Shown: positions 9,033 through 18,548, counted from the stretch's first letter. The stretch is 64,000 bases of DNA from Chryseobacterium defluvii (GCF_014204415.1 NZ_JACHLE010000002.1:186001-250000), one strand, 5' to 3'. Numbers and translations are program-made. The notes: generated by a model from the sequence alone, not told the origin.

Positions 9033-9701
9033 ATGATAATAGGTTCCGGACTTATTGCCAATTCATTAAAAAATATTGACTCGGAAGATATGCTGTATTT
9101 TGCTTCAGGAGTATCCAATTCTCTTGAAACCAGAGATTCAGAGTTTGAAAGGGAATTCTCTCTTTTGAAGCAGTGTATTGAAGAATACGATGGAAAAAAA
9201 TTAGTCTATTTTTCTACACTCAGCATTTATGACCAGTCTAAACAGGACAGCCACTATGTGCTTCATAAGCAGGAGCTTGAAAATTATATCAAAAACAATG
9301 TTGAGGCTTACCTTATCCTGAGAGTCGGGAATATTGTCGGCAATGGAGGAAATCCGAATACGCTGTTCAATTTCCTTAAAAATCAGATCAGCAGCAATAA
9401 TACCTTTGTATTGCACAAAAAGGCAAGAAGGCTTTTAATAGACATCGATGATATTGCTAAGTTTTTAGCGCACAATTGCACGGAAATCCATAATCAGACC
9501 ATTAATCTGGCCTTTCCTTACTACTACGACCTGAAAGAGATCATCGATGCCGTAGAAAAGCAGATCAATAAAAATGCCGCATACAATGAAGTGGATGAAG
9601 GCGATTTTTATAAAGTAAGTTTTGATGAAAACATTGACCGTTTCTTCTCGGAAATAACTCCTCCGGAATATATCAACGCTTTGGCTAAAAAATACATCTA
9701 A
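9033..9701 (+). CDS. Short NAD-dependent epimerase/dehydratase-like protein
   Basis: The 222-residue protein resembles the extended SDR/RmlD group. It has an N-terminal IGSGLIA in place of the usual GxxGxxG, a YFSTLSIYD segment, the likely catalytic Tyr-x3-Lys in YVLHK, and LRVGNIVGNGG typical of sugar epimerases. At 222 residues it is about 80-100 shorter than most sugar epimerases; the part after the first strand of the Rossmann fold is reduced. It may still be an active sugar reductase or epimerase, or a degenerate relative. It is in the same direction as, and close to, the flanking GT2 genes. Confidence 0.68.
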   Translation: MIIGSGLIANSLKNIDSEDMLYFASGVSNSLETRDSEFEREFSLLKQCIEEYDGKKLVYFSTLSIYDQSKQDSHYVLHKQELENYIKNNVEAYLILRVGNIVGNGGNPNTLFNFLKNQISSNNTFVLHKKARRLLIDIDDIAKFLAHNCTEIHNQTINLAFPYYYDLKEIIDAVEKQINKNAAYNEVDEGDFYKVSFDENIDRFFSEITPPEYINALAKKYI

Positions 9702-9712
9702 AACAGACACCC

Positions 9713-10633
9713 ATGCCTGAAGTTTTCTTTATAATAGTGACCTACAATGCCATGAAATGGGCTCAGAGATGCTTTACAAGCTTAAGGCAGTCTTCTGTTC
9801 CCTTAAAATGTATTGTCGTTGACAACGGCTCTACCGATGGGACTCAGGAATATATAAAGACCCATTTTCCCGAAGTAGAGTTCATCCAGTCCAAAGAAAA
9901 TCTAGGTTTCGGGAAAGCCAATAATATCGGGATAGAAGAAGCCTATAAAAAAGGGGCGGATTTCTTTTACCTGATGAATCAGGACGCCTGGTTGTATGAA
10001 AACAGTCTTGAAAAATTACTGGAGGTGTACAATAGCCATCAGAATAAAGAAGAGATCGGGATCATAAGCCCGATGCATATTGACGGAACAGAAAAGCAGC
10101 TGGACATTTTTTTAGATAAATATATTGCCACTAATTTTGAAAAAACAAGGCTTATTTCAGATTTGTATTTTCAAACATTGAAACCTTACTATGAGATAAG
10201 TTTCATTAATGCAGCCCATTGGTTCCTGCCTAAAAAAACCATAGAGATCGTTGGTGGGTTCAATCCCTACTTTTTCCATTATGGTGAAGATAATGAGTAT
10301 GTGAACAGGCTTCATTTCCATAAAAAGAAGATCCTGCTTGCCCCGGGAAGTAAAGTGGTGCATGACGGAAAACAGACATTGGGTAAAGTAGACTATAATA
10401 AGTATAGGGACCTCTCCATAGAGACCAAAATATTAAACCCTAATTACCCAAATGCCCTACAGCAGGAAAAAAACGCATTGAGGCAAAGCCTCATCAAAAA
10501 TGCATTAACCGGAAATATCAGCCAGGCCAAAAACCTGCTTCAGCGTTATAATGAAATTAACCGAAATAGTGCCGAGCTGTTAAAAATTAAAGAAAAGATA
10601 ACAAAGGAAAAGCATTCCTTTCTCAATTTATAA
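9713..10633 (+). CDS. GT2 glycosyltransferase, rhamnosyltransferase-like
   Basis: The 306-residue protein has FIIVTYNAMKWAQRCFTSLR, VDNGSTDGT and NLGFGKANNIGI, the layout of WbbL/RfbN-type GT2 enzymes. The metal site is NQDAW, a variant of DxD common in that subgroup, and FFHYGEDNEY carries the catalytic acidic residues. Such enzymes often transfer rhamnose or another 6-deoxyhexose from a dTDP-sugar, but that donor is an inference from family resemblance only. It begins 11 nt after the epimerase-like gene. Confidence 0.83.
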   Translation: MPEVFFIIVTYNAMKWAQRCFTSLRQSSVPLKCIVVDNGSTDGTQEYIKTHFPEVEFIQSKENLGFGKANNIGIEEAYKKGADFFYLMNQDAWLYENSLEKLLEVYNSHQNKEEIGIISPMHIDGTEKQLDIFLDKYIATNFEKTRLISDLYFQTLKPYYEISFINAAHWFLPKKTIEIVGGFNPYFFHYGEDNEYVNRLHFHKKKILLAPGSKVVHDGKQTLGKVDYNKYRDLSIETKILNPNYPNALQQEKNALRQSLIKNALTGNISQAKNLLQRYNEINRNSAELLKIKEKITKEKHSFLNL

Positions 10634-10679
10634 CAAAAAGACTTATTTTTATAGTTCCTAAAAACAAAAATGATTATCA

Positions 10680-10687
10680 TATCTTTG
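10680..10687 (+). promoter_or_regulatory. Possible -7 promoter element before GtrB-like gene
   Basis: TATCTTTG matches TAnnTTTG in the 82-nt gap before the glycosyltransferase at 10716 (28 nt to ATG). A -33 TTG at correct spacing was not found. Confidence 0.35.
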
Positions 10688-10715
10688 AAAAATTTATTAC
10701 CCATATCAACAATTC

Positions 10716-11633
10716 ATGATCAGCATTGTTAGCCCAGTATATCGAGCAGAAAAAATACTCCCTCTTTTGGTTTCTGAGATCTCTCATGCCGCTGAAAAAA
10801 TAGGGGAAGATTATGAGATCATCCTTGTGGATGACAGAAGCCTTGATGATTCCTGGGAAGTGATGAAATCTCTGGCTAAAGAAAATGCTCATGTAAAAAT
10901 ATACCGCTTAAGCCGTAATTTCGGCCAGCATCCAACCATCATGGCCGGCCTTAGCAAGGCAACAGGAGACTGGGTTGTAGTAATGGATTGCGATATGCAG
11001 GATCAACCTAAAGAGATTGAAAAGCTGTATAAAAAAGCAACTGAAGGATATGATGTGGTTCTTGCCAGAAGAGAGATAAGAATTGACTCGGCACTAAAAA
11101 AGCTTAGCTCCAAAATCTTTTATAAGGTTTTCAATTATCTGGCGGGCATAGAAATCAATAACGAAATAGCCAATTTTGGAATATACAACAGAAAAGTGGT
11201 TCAATCCATACTGAAGATCAATGATGCCATAAAATTTTTCCCGCTGTTTGTTAACTGGGTCGGATATAAAACGACCACGGTTTCCGTAGAACATGCATCA
11301 AGGGAAGAAGGAAAATCCGCCTATAGCCTTTCAAGGTTAATTTCTCTGGCATTCAATGTTATTATTTCCTTTTCAGATAAGCCTTTAAAAATATTCGTAG
11401 GTTTTGGTTCCGTCATATCTTTGCTTTCCATTCTTGTCGCTGTTTTTTTTGCCGTACGGTATGTTGAAGGAAAAACTACTGAACCCGGTTTTAGCTCACT
11501 CATACTCTCTATCTGGTTCTTGTCCGGAGTGATTATCAGCTGTATAGGAATTGTGGGAATATATCTGGGGAAAACATTTAACCAAACCAAAAACAGACCT
11601 GTTTTTATAATCGATGAAGCTTATGAAAATTAA
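10716..11633 (+). CDS. Membrane-anchored GT2 glycosyltransferase (DPM1/GtrB/ArnC-like)
   Basis: The 305-residue protein has an N-terminal GT-A domain (ISIVSPVYRAEK, VDDRSLDDSW, MDCDMQDQ at 90-97) and two C-terminal membrane segments at about 228-250 and 262-288. This is the structure of polyprenyl-phosphate glycosyltransferases, which load a sugar from a nucleotide donor onto undecaprenyl phosphate. Such a lipid-sugar could serve the GT-C-like protein at 14222, which would use it on the periplasmic side. The 3' end overlaps the GNAT gene by up to 20 nt. Confidence 0.87.
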   Translation: MISIVSPVYRAEKILPLLVSEISHAAEKIGEDYEIILVDDRSLDDSWEVMKSLAKENAHVKIYRLSRNFGQHPTIMAGLSKATGDWVVVMDCDMQDQPKEIEKLYKKATEGYDVVLARREIRIDSALKKLSSKIFYKVFNYLAGIEINNEIANFGIYNRKVVQSILKINDAIKFFPLFVNWVGYKTTTVSVEHASREEGKSAYSLSRLISLAFNVIISFSDKPLKIFVGFGSVISLLSILVAVFFAVRYVEGKTTEPGFSSLILSIWFLSGVIISCIGIVGIYLGKTFNQTKNRPVFIIDEAYEN

Positions 11634-12312
11634 TTTCTTACCCTGGGACAGTGATTTCTTCAGCAAAAAGATAGGAGATATCACCTTAGATCAGGAAGAG
11701 CCTGTAGATACTGAAAATTACGATCTTATTGTAGTAAAGCAACTCTCAGACTTTCTCATAGATTGGGAAGGCTATGATCTTAGCTTTAAAGAAACAAAAG
11801 TGAACTTCATAAAACCCCTGGATCATCTTCACAATATAGGATCAGGACTGGTTAAAGACTCTGACAACGAGGAAAAAGAAGAAGATTTCTTTAAAGAACT
11901 GGCCTATGAAAGCGGCAAAATGAGCCGTTTTTTACTGGATAAAAGCTTTGGTGAGGCCAAATTCAAAGAGCTGTATGATAGGTGGGTGATCAACAGCCTT
12001 AACAAAAAATTTGCCGTGAAAACCTTCTATATTGAAGAATCCGGAAAAGCGATCGGCTTTGTGACCGTTCAGAAGTATGATGATCTGGGAAAGATCGGGC
12101 TCATTGCTACCCATCCTGAATATCAGGGAAAAGGATTCGGCAGAAAACTCTTGCAGACAGCAGAAAACTTTTGTCTGGATAATGGAATGACCCATCTGGA
12201 GATCCCAACACAAAAAGAAAACATTCAGGCCTGTTCATTTTACAAAAAACAGGGCTACGAGATAAAAGACGAAATAATTATAAAACACTACTGGAAAAAT
12301 GATTCCCTTTAA
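11623..12312 (+). CDS. GNAT N-acetyltransferase, WecD/RffC-like
   Basis: The N-terminal FLPWDSDFFSKKIG is a hallmark of the dTDP-4-amino-4,6-dideoxygalactose N-acetyltransferase group (WecD/RffC). The C-terminal half has the GNAT acetyl-CoA loop EYQGKGFGRKLL (about 165-175) and SFYKKQGYE. An in-frame ATG at 11614 lies 9 nt upstream; ATG 11623 matches the family start better. The stop codon overlaps the WecE-type aminotransferase by 14 nt. Together the two genes suggest synthesis of an N-acetylated 4-amino-4,6-dideoxyhexose such as dTDP-Fuc4NAc. The acyl group could also be something other than acetyl. Confidence 0.78.
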   Translation: MKINFLPWDSDFFSKKIGDITLDQEEPVDTENYDLIVVKQLSDFLIDWEGYDLSFKETKVNFIKPLDHLHNIGSGLVKDSDNEEKEEDFFKELAYESGKMSRFLLDKSFGEAKFKELYDRWVINSLNKKFAVKTFYIEESGKAIGFVTVQKYDDLGKIGLIATHPEYQGKGFGRKLLQTAENFCLDNGMTHLEIPTQKENIQACSFYKKQGYEIKDEIIIKHYWKNDSL

Positions 12313-13423
12313 CAAACCCTATCTTACAGGAAAAGAAACCAAATATATAGAAGAGGCCGTAGCCTCAGGAAAAATTTCCGGGAACGGTATTTTCACCCAG
12401 AAATGCCAGAAATTCTTTGAAGATACCTATGGCTTTAAAAAAGCTTTGCTCACCACCTCATGTACAGATGCCCTGGAAATGTGCGCCTTACTGGCCGATA
12501 TCAATGCCGGAGATGAAGTCATCGTACCCAGCTATACCTTTGTATCATCCGCACTGGCATTCGTAAGACAGGGTGCCCGCATTATATTCGCAGATTCTTA
12601 TCCCGATAATCCTAATATTGATGCTGATAAGATCGAAAAGCTGATCACTGAAAAAACAAAAGCGATCGTGGTTGTTCATTATGCAGGAATTGCCTGTGAT
12701 ATGGAAAAGATACTGGAGATTGCAGAAAAATATAACCTCATCCTGATAGAAGATGCAGCTCAGGCCATTGACAGCTATTACACCTTTAAAGACGGAACTA
12801 AAAAAGCATTGGGAGGTATCGGGCATTTGGGTGCTTTCTCTTTCCACGAGACTAAAAATATTATCTCCGGAGAAGGAGGAATGCTTACCGTGAATGATGA
12901 CCGCTTTATTAACAGGTCAGAAATAATCTGGGAAAAAGGAACCAACCGCTCCATGTTTTTCCGAGGTGAAATCAACAAATACGGCTGGGTAGATACGGGC
13001 TCTTCATTCTTACCCAGTGAAGTGATCTCTGCCTTTCTTTGGGCCCAACTGGAAAATATTGATGATATCCAGCACAACAGGCTGAAAATATGGAACAGGT
13101 ATTACGAGGGGTTAAAAAACAATCCGAAGATCTCTTTACCCGTTATTCCTGATTTTGCCACGAATAATGCCCACATGTTCTATATCGTCTGCAACGAACT
13201 GGAATCCAGGACTGAACTGATCAAAAGACTGAAGGAAAACAATATTTTAGCAGTTTTCCATTACCTTTCCCTTCACAAAAGCGAATATTATCTTCAGAAA
13301 CATGATGAAAGAGCACTTCCGAATTCCGATCATTTTGAAGACTGCCTTCTGAGATTACCGCTATTTTATGAACTATCAGAAGCCGAGCAGGAAAAAGTAA
13401 TCCGCATAATCAATGAATTTTAA
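12299..13423 (+). CDS. wecE: dTDP-4-amino-4,6-dideoxygalactose transaminase (WecE/RffA-like)
   Basis: The 374-residue protein is a DegT/DnrJ/EryC1 family PLP-dependent sugar aminotransferase. PLP-binding EDAAQA (151-156) and FHETKN with the Schiff-base Lys186 are visible; FHETKN is typical of WecE/RffA rather than ArnB or PseC. The start MIPFNKPYLTGKE also matches WecE. It would convert a dTDP-4-keto-6-deoxyhexose to its 4-amino form using glutamate. The dTDP-glucose synthesis genes (rmlA, rmlB) are not in the window and must lie elsewhere. It overlaps the WecD-like gene by 14 nt, indicating coupled expression. Confidence 0.88.
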   Translation: MIPFNKPYLTGKETKYIEEAVASGKISGNGIFTQKCQKFFEDTYGFKKALLTTSCTDALEMCALLADINAGDEVIVPSYTFVSSALAFVRQGARIIFADSYPDNPNIDADKIEKLITEKTKAIVVVHYAGIACDMEKILEIAEKYNLILIEDAAQAIDSYYTFKDGTKKALGGIGHLGAFSFHETKNIISGEGGMLTVNDDRFINRSEIIWEKGTNRSMFFRGEINKYGWVDTGSSFLPSEVISAFLWAQLENIDDIQHNRLKIWNRYYEGLKNNPKISLPVIPDFATNNAHMFYIVCNELESRTELIKRLKENNILAVFHYLSLHKSEYYLQKHDERALPNSDHFEDCLLRLPLFYELSEAEQEKVIRIINEF

Positions 13424-13432
13424 TAATTTTCC

Positions 13433-14218
13433 ATGAAAGAAGTTAATCCAGAAATATTTAAAGACGAATATCAGGTAAAAAATGGAAAATATATTTTCAT
13501 TCCTGTTCAGGAAGAAGTTGTCACCGACTTTCTTGATAAAATAAAATATAAAATAAAGAAATTCAATAAGGTATACAGCTCGCTCATCGAGATCATAAGC
13601 CCTGTTTATCCACAGCCTTTCTTTGATGCCAAAAGGATCATCCGTAACGAGATCAAAGGAAAAAAAGTGGTAGCCCTTAATCTGGGAAGCGGAAATTCCG
13701 ATTTTGGAGACGATCTGCTGAATGTAGACCTTCTCCCTTATGACAATGTAGACGTTATATGTGATATCGAAAAAATACCCTTTAAGGATAACTCTGTAGA
13801 TTACATCATCAATATTGCCGTTTTAGAGCATGTTCCTAATCCGCAGAAAGTCATTGCAGAGATCCACAGGATTTTAAAACCTGGCGGGAAGATCTATTGC
13901 TTTATTCCTTTCATGCAGCCTTTTCATGCTTCACCGTATGATTTCCAGAGGTTTACCTATGAAGGGATGAAACATCAGTTCAAAGATTTTGAAATTTTAA
14001 AGCTGAAACCGATAGGTCCCACTTCGGGAATGCTTTGGGTGGTTCAGGAATGGTTTGCACTGGTTTTCTCTTTCGGGATAAAGCCGCTTCATACGTTCCT
14101 GTATTTGCTTTTCATGATCCTTACCTTCCCGATCAAATTTCTGGATGTTATTTTACAGTATTACCCGATGAGTAAGAATATGGCTTCGGGCTTCAGCATC
14201 TGGGCACAAAAAAAGTAA
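13433..14218 (+). CDS. Class I SAM-dependent methyltransferase
   Basis: The 261-residue protein has the methyltransferase type 11 pattern: motif I NLGSGNSDFG (83-92), an acidic loop NVDLLPYDNVDVICD, and the post-motif AVLEHVPNPQKVIAEIHRILKPGGKIY. The C-terminal third has hydrophobic stretches (about 203-245) that may associate with the membrane. It lies 9 nt downstream of the aminotransferase and 3 nt upstream of the GT-C-like gene. It could methylate a sugar in the repeat unit or cap the chain end, which would fit a Wzt carrying a carbohydrate-binding domain. The target is inferred. Confidence 0.8.
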   Translation: MKEVNPEIFKDEYQVKNGKYIFIPVQEEVVTDFLDKIKYKIKKFNKVYSSLIEIISPVYPQPFFDAKRIIRNEIKGKKVVALNLGSGNSDFGDDLLNVDLLPYDNVDVICDIEKIPFKDNSVDYIINIAVLEHVPNPQKVIAEIHRILKPGGKIYCFIPFMQPFHASPYDFQRFTYEGMKHQFKDFEILKLKPIGPTSGMLWVVQEWFALVFSFGIKPLHTFLYLLFMILTFPIKFLDVILQYYPMSKNMASGFSIWAQKK

Positions 14219-14221
14219 CTC

Positions 14222-15799
14222 ATGGATAAAATTCAGTACAAATATGAAAACCTTTTAAGCCTGGTCTTTTTAATAGGAGCATTGTTTACAGGGTATATCG
14301 TCTATTCTAATCTGGATAAAGGTTTCATTTTCAATGATGAAGCCTTCTATTTATTTTTCTATAGAGATCATGAAACTTTACCTACAATAGATGCTACCAA
14401 TTTCTACCGTATCTTTCATGTTTTCTTTACAGAAAATATTTATCTGTTCCGCTGTATTACTTATGGGCTTTTAAATATCTCCACATTTCTGCTCTTCTTT
14501 TTTATCAGCAGGTATTATAAGTTAAAAGTCAATGCACTTCTGATCGGTTTTTTAGGAGTGATGATCAATTTCCTTACCTGGCGCATCAGTAATATTGTCC
14601 TCCATCAATATATCGGAAATACGATCCTTATCAATATTTCCTTAACATGTATTTTACTATTCCTTATTTACCGGAAAGTATTCCCGCTTCCCATTGCAGG
14701 TTTTACATTAGGCTTGCTTTTGTTTGACGGTATTCCGCATACATTGGTTCTTATTCCGATCGCTGCTTTCCTTTTATTCAACTTCTGGAAAAACTCAAAA
14801 AAAACGATCATTTATATTGTTGCAGGCGGAATATTGGGGATCGCATTTTATTTTACCTTTATTGAAAGCTTTTCCAAGTTCATTTCCCAGCTGGAGTGGA
14901 TCAAAATATATAAAGAGTTCCATACCAAACAGCATCCGAAACGTTTTTATATCTTCTGGATCCTTAAAGTAGCCGGATTTGTTTTTGCTCCTGTGGCAGT
15001 TTTAACAGGCTGGCTTCACTGGTTCTCAAAGAATAAGATCCGCGACCTGAATTATATCCTTATTATTCTTGCTGCTGTTTTCATTATTTCGAACTTCTTT
15101 TTCAGCTCCATTTATATCAATTATGTATTACTGGCTCTTCTGATCTACAGATATTGCCTGGAAGATATCAGCAATGAAAAAAAATCAATGCTCATTGTAC
15201 TTTTTCTGATCCCGTTCGGGTTGTCATTCGGATCCGGAGCTTATTTTGAGGTCAGAGGGATGCTGTATAACATTTACTATTATATTGCTTTGGCGGTCAT
15301 TATCCTTTCCCTGTATCAGGTAAGGTATTTTATGATCTTTGTGATCCTGCTTGCCTATCAGTGTTTTATATTTCCTAATATCTTAAAAGAAAGAGGCTGG
15401 AAAGATTTCGTCTTTACGGAACAGACGGAAAAGGTAAACATAGGCGGCCATGATCTGTATCTGGATAAAGAAAGAAAAAAAGATATTGAAGACCTCCGTC
15501 CTTACCTTCAAAATCAGCAAAATATCATCTACTCTAGCAATCATTTAATGGGCTATTTATATATTCTGAACGCAAAACCACCTATTTACTATTATTTTGC
15601 TTTGAAGAACTATGTGAGCTTCATTATAAAGAAAACCGGGAAAACGCCGGACGACTTCATTTATATAGAAAGTGACGATTATCCTTTCAGTCCGAAAGAA
15701 ATTGTACCTTTGCAGTTTGTAAGCCAGCCGGAAAAATACAAAACAGTAAAAGCCGGAAGATTTACATTACACCTTCCCTCCCATTACCAGAAAAAATAA
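14222..15799 (+). CDS. Polytopic membrane protein, probable GT-C glycosyltransferase
   Basis: The 525-residue protein has roughly ten to twelve hydrophobic segments followed by a soluble C-terminal part (about 400-525). The first periplasmic loop carries NDEAFY (D39, E40), resembling the catalytic acidic motif of GT-C enzymes such as ArnT and PMT, which use polyprenyl-phosphate sugars. A GtrB-like gene that could make such a donor lies 2.6 kb upstream. I do not recognise a specific family; a Wzy-like polymerase is a less likely alternative because that acidic motif is not typical of Wzy. Confidence 0.58.
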   Translation: MDKIQYKYENLLSLVFLIGALFTGYIVYSNLDKGFIFNDEAFYLFFYRDHETLPTIDATNFYRIFHVFFTENIYLFRCITYGLLNISTFLLFFFISRYYKLKVNALLIGFLGVMINFLTWRISNIVLHQYIGNTILINISLTCILLFLIYRKVFPLPIAGFTLGLLLFDGIPHTLVLIPIAAFLLFNFWKNSKKTIIYIVAGGILGIAFYFTFIESFSKFISQLEWIKIYKEFHTKQHPKRFYIFWILKVAGFVFAPVAVLTGWLHWFSKNKIRDLNYILIILAAVFIISNFFFSSIYINYVLLALLIYRYCLEDISNEKKSMLIVLFLIPFGLSFGSGAYFEVRGMLYNIYYYIALAVIILSLYQVRYFMIFVILLAYQCFIFPNILKERGWKDFVFTEQTEKVNIGGHDLYLDKERKKDIEDLRPYLQNQQNIIYSSNHLMGYLYILNAKPPIYYYFALKNYVSFIIKKTGKTPDDFIYIESDDYPFSPKEIVPLQFVSQPEKYKTVKAGRFTLHLPSHYQKK

Positions 15800-15805
15800 A
15801 AACAC

Positions 15806-17602
15806 ATGTGCGGAATAGCCGGAATAATAACCAATAACGCCCGAAATTACCAGACTATCATTCAGAAGATGACCGATGCCATGTCGCATCGCGGGCCGGA
15901 CGCTTCCCATCATGAGTTTTATGAGAATGCTGCTTTAGGCCATCGAAGGCTATCAATCATCGATCTATCCGAAAATGGAAAACAGCCCATGTTCTCCAAT
16001 ACCGGAAAAGAATGCATTGTCCTGAATGGTGAGATCTATGGCTATCAAAGCATTAAAAATCAATACGCAGAATACCCTTACCGTGGAAGTTCAGATACAG
16101 AGGTGATTCTTGCTATGTATCAGAGGAAAAAGGAAAAACTCATCCATGACCTTCCGGGAATGTTTGCCTTTGCAATATGGGACGAGGAAAAGCAGCAATT
16201 GTTCTGCGCAAGGGACCGATTTGGAGAAAAGCCGTTTTATTATGCCATCGGTAAAAACAATGAATTTATTTTTGCATCCGAGATCAAGGCGATTTTAGCG
16301 TCGGGATTAATTCAGCCTCAGGTAAATAACGAAGCCCTTTCCCACTATTTACAGTATGGCTATGTGAATGCCTATCAAAGTATTTACAGCAATATTTTTA
16401 CTTTACCACCTGCGCACCAGCTGATCTGGAAAGATGGTAAAGTGACCGTTTCAAGATATTACAGCCTTCCGGCAAAGGATCGGCACATAAGCTTATCCGA
16501 TGCTAAGGAAGAATTTACCTATCTTTTAAAGAATGCCGTAAAAAAACAGCTTATTGCTGATGTAGAAGTAGGAAGCTTCCTGAGCGGTGGACTGGATTCC
16601 TCTTCTGTTGTGGCACTCGTTGCCGAATTCTTACCTCATCACACCACGATCAGTTTCGGGTATGACCACGAAGACAGTGAACTGAAATACGCTAAAGAGA
16701 TCGCAGAGAAATATCATACCAATCATGTTGAGATACATGAACAAAAAAAAGATTTAGCGACCTCTCTTCTGCATGTCACTCCGTTCCTGGATGAGCCTTT
16801 CGCAGACAAGTCATTTATTCCTCATTATGAGATCTGTAAAAGTGCCAGAAAAAATCTCACCGTAGTGCTTTCCGGAGACGTAGGCGATGAATTATTCGGC
16901 GGGTATAATTTCTACACTATTGAAAATAAGCTGAAGAATCATTTCAGCTATAAAAATATAATGGCCCGATTCGGCATGAAGCTGTATCAGAAGATCAGGC
17001 AAACCTCTTTTATCACTCAAAAGAATCTGGAGTATGATAACATCCTGGATTTCCACCAGAATTTTGTAAGGAATTCCTTCAATAAGGAAGAAAGGATTGC
17101 ATTAGGCATCACAGCAGATTATAAGCAGCCTTACAGCTTCACTCCTGATCCTGATTCCCTGAACGATATTATGCGGACAGACCTGGAAAAGTATGTTCCG
17201 GGCAATATGATGGTGAAATCTGACCGTATGGCGATGGCCAATTCTCTGGAAGTAAGGACTCCATTTCTGGATATAGATTTTGCGGAATTCTGTATCCAGC
17301 TCCCAGAACAGCTGAAACTGAACACAGAGAACGATAAGATCATCCTTCGCGAAGCCATGAACTCTTATTGGACGGAAACCATTCGTAACCGTCACAAGCA
17401 GGGCTTCGGAATGAGTGCTGCAGGTTGGTTTCAGGAAGAGAATTTAATGAAGCTGTCCAATGACCTGCTTAATGATAAGAATCAGAAAGTTTTTAATATC
17501 ATTGATTATCATGCCGCTCAAAAGTTCCTGAATAAAGACCAGAAGCACTGGAATCTTTTACAGCTGGCACTTTGGGCACACAATAACCAATCTTTTTTAT
17601 AA
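15806..17602 (+). CDS. asnB: Glutamine-hydrolysing asparagine synthetase family protein (AsnB-like)
   Basis: The 598-residue protein begins MCGIAGI, so the N-terminal nucleophile amidotransferase Cys2 is intact. The PPi-loop SGGLDSS (about 260-266) marks the synthetase domain. Length and both domains are standard. Besides making asparagine, AsnB homologues in polysaccharide loci (such as WbpS and WbmE types) amidate uronic or nonulosonic acid residues. Position inside the glycan operon favours the second role, but sequence alone cannot separate them. Its TAA stop shares a base with the ATG of the next gene (TAATG). Confidence 0.87.
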   Translation: MCGIAGIITNNARNYQTIIQKMTDAMSHRGPDASHHEFYENAALGHRRLSIIDLSENGKQPMFSNTGKECIVLNGEIYGYQSIKNQYAEYPYRGSSDTEVILAMYQRKKEKLIHDLPGMFAFAIWDEEKQQLFCARDRFGEKPFYYAIGKNNEFIFASEIKAILASGLIQPQVNNEALSHYLQYGYVNAYQSIYSNIFTLPPAHQLIWKDGKVTVSRYYSLPAKDRHISLSDAKEEFTYLLKNAVKKQLIADVEVGSFLSGGLDSSSVVALVAEFLPHHTTISFGYDHEDSELKYAKEIAEKYHTNHVEIHEQKKDLATSLLHVTPFLDEPFADKSFIPHYEICKSARKNLTVVLSGDVGDELFGGYNFYTIENKLKNHFSYKNIMARFGMKLYQKIRQTSFITQKNLEYDNILDFHQNFVRNSFNKEERIALGITADYKQPYSFTPDPDSLNDIMRTDLEKYVPGNMMVKSDRMAMANSLEVRTPFLDIDFAEFCIQLPEQLKLNTENDKIILREAMNSYWTETIRNRHKQGFGMSAAGWFQEENLMKLSNDLLNDKNQKVFNIIDYHAAQKFLNKDQKHWNLLQLALWAHNNQSFL

Positions 17603-18540
17603 TGTTTGAAGTTTCTGTAATCATCCCGGTTTACAATGCCTCCGAATTTTTAGAAAAGGCGGTACAATCTGCTTTGCAGTTCGGGGAAGTAAAGGAAGTT
17701 ATTCTGGTTGAGGATCAGTCGACCGATAACTCATTGAAGATCTGTGAAAAGCTGGCTTCTGAAAATCCGCGGGTAAAATTATACCAGCATCCCGATAAAG
17801 GGAATCACGGAGCCGGGGCTACCCGGAATCTGGGGCTGGAGAAGGCTCAATCCGAGTTCATCGCCTTTCTGGACTCTGATGATTATTATCTGCCTAACCG
17901 GTTTGAAGCGGAAAAAGAGATCTTTAAAGACCCGAAAATTGATGGGATTTTTGGCGCCATTGGCGTTGATTTTCTGTCTGAAAAGGGAGAACAGGAGTAT
18001 AATAAAAAGTTCAATTCCTCAAAACTGACTACTGTCAACTACCCTGCTGAAGGGCATGATGTGTTTAAAGGGCTTATCAATATGTCTGAAAAGCCTTTTG
18101 GCGTGTTTTTTCACCTGAACGGATTAACGATAAGAAGGGAAGCTTTAGTTAAACATTTACTGCAGTTCAATAAAAATTTAAGGGTTCACCAAGATTCGGA
18201 TTTTATTGTGAAGTTGTCTTATCATACGCATCTTAAATCAGGAATTATTGATAAAGCTATTGCGATGAGAGGCATCCATGACAACAACAGGATCACTAAA
18301 ATAAAAAAATTCTCTCCCGAGTTCGACAGAAGACAGTTTCTTCTCAGACAATCCTTATATGAATGGGCAAAAACCACCAATATGGACCCAAAGTACCGGG
18401 AACATATTTATCTTTTCTATCTTACATTTAGAATCGCTCGAAAAAAAGGTGTCTCAAAATTTTTTAACTTTGTATCTGCAATTCTGAGCAATCGCAATAT
18501 TGTAAAAACGAGATACAGATATTATTATCTTCATAAATAA
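17602..18540 (+). CDS. GT2 family glycosyltransferase (paralogue A)
   Basis: The 312-residue protein has VSVIIPVYNASEFLEKAVQSAL, LVEDQSTDNSL and the DxD-type motif FLDSDDYYLPNRF. It shares the exact segment QHPDKGNHGAGATRNLGLEK with the GT2 at 19303, as well as AMRG-H-D/EDNRIT near the end, so the two are paralogues from a local duplication. The NHGAGATRN segment and LPNRF are typical of one GT2 subgroup found in Bacteroidota glycan loci. Specificity is unknown. Confidence 0.87.
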   Translation: MFEVSVIIPVYNASEFLEKAVQSALQFGEVKEVILVEDQSTDNSLKICEKLASENPRVKLYQHPDKGNHGAGATRNLGLEKAQSEFIAFLDSDDYYLPNRFEAEKEIFKDPKIDGIFGAIGVDFLSEKGEQEYNKKFNSSKLTTVNYPAEGHDVFKGLINMSEKPFGVFFHLNGLTIRREALVKHLLQFNKNLRVHQDSDFIVKLSYHTHLKSGIIDKAIAMRGIHDNNRITKIKKFSPEFDRRQFLLRQSLYEWAKTTNMDPKYREHIYLFYLTFRIARKKGVSKFFNFVSAILSNRNIVKTRYRYYYLHK

Positions 18541-18548
18541 CTGCACTG

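Noticed and set aside
15806..17602. AsnB-like gene considered as the start of a lasso peptide or lantibiotic-type cluster
   Set aside because: No precursor peptide, protease or RRE-type gene lies nearby; the neighbours are glycosyltransferases.
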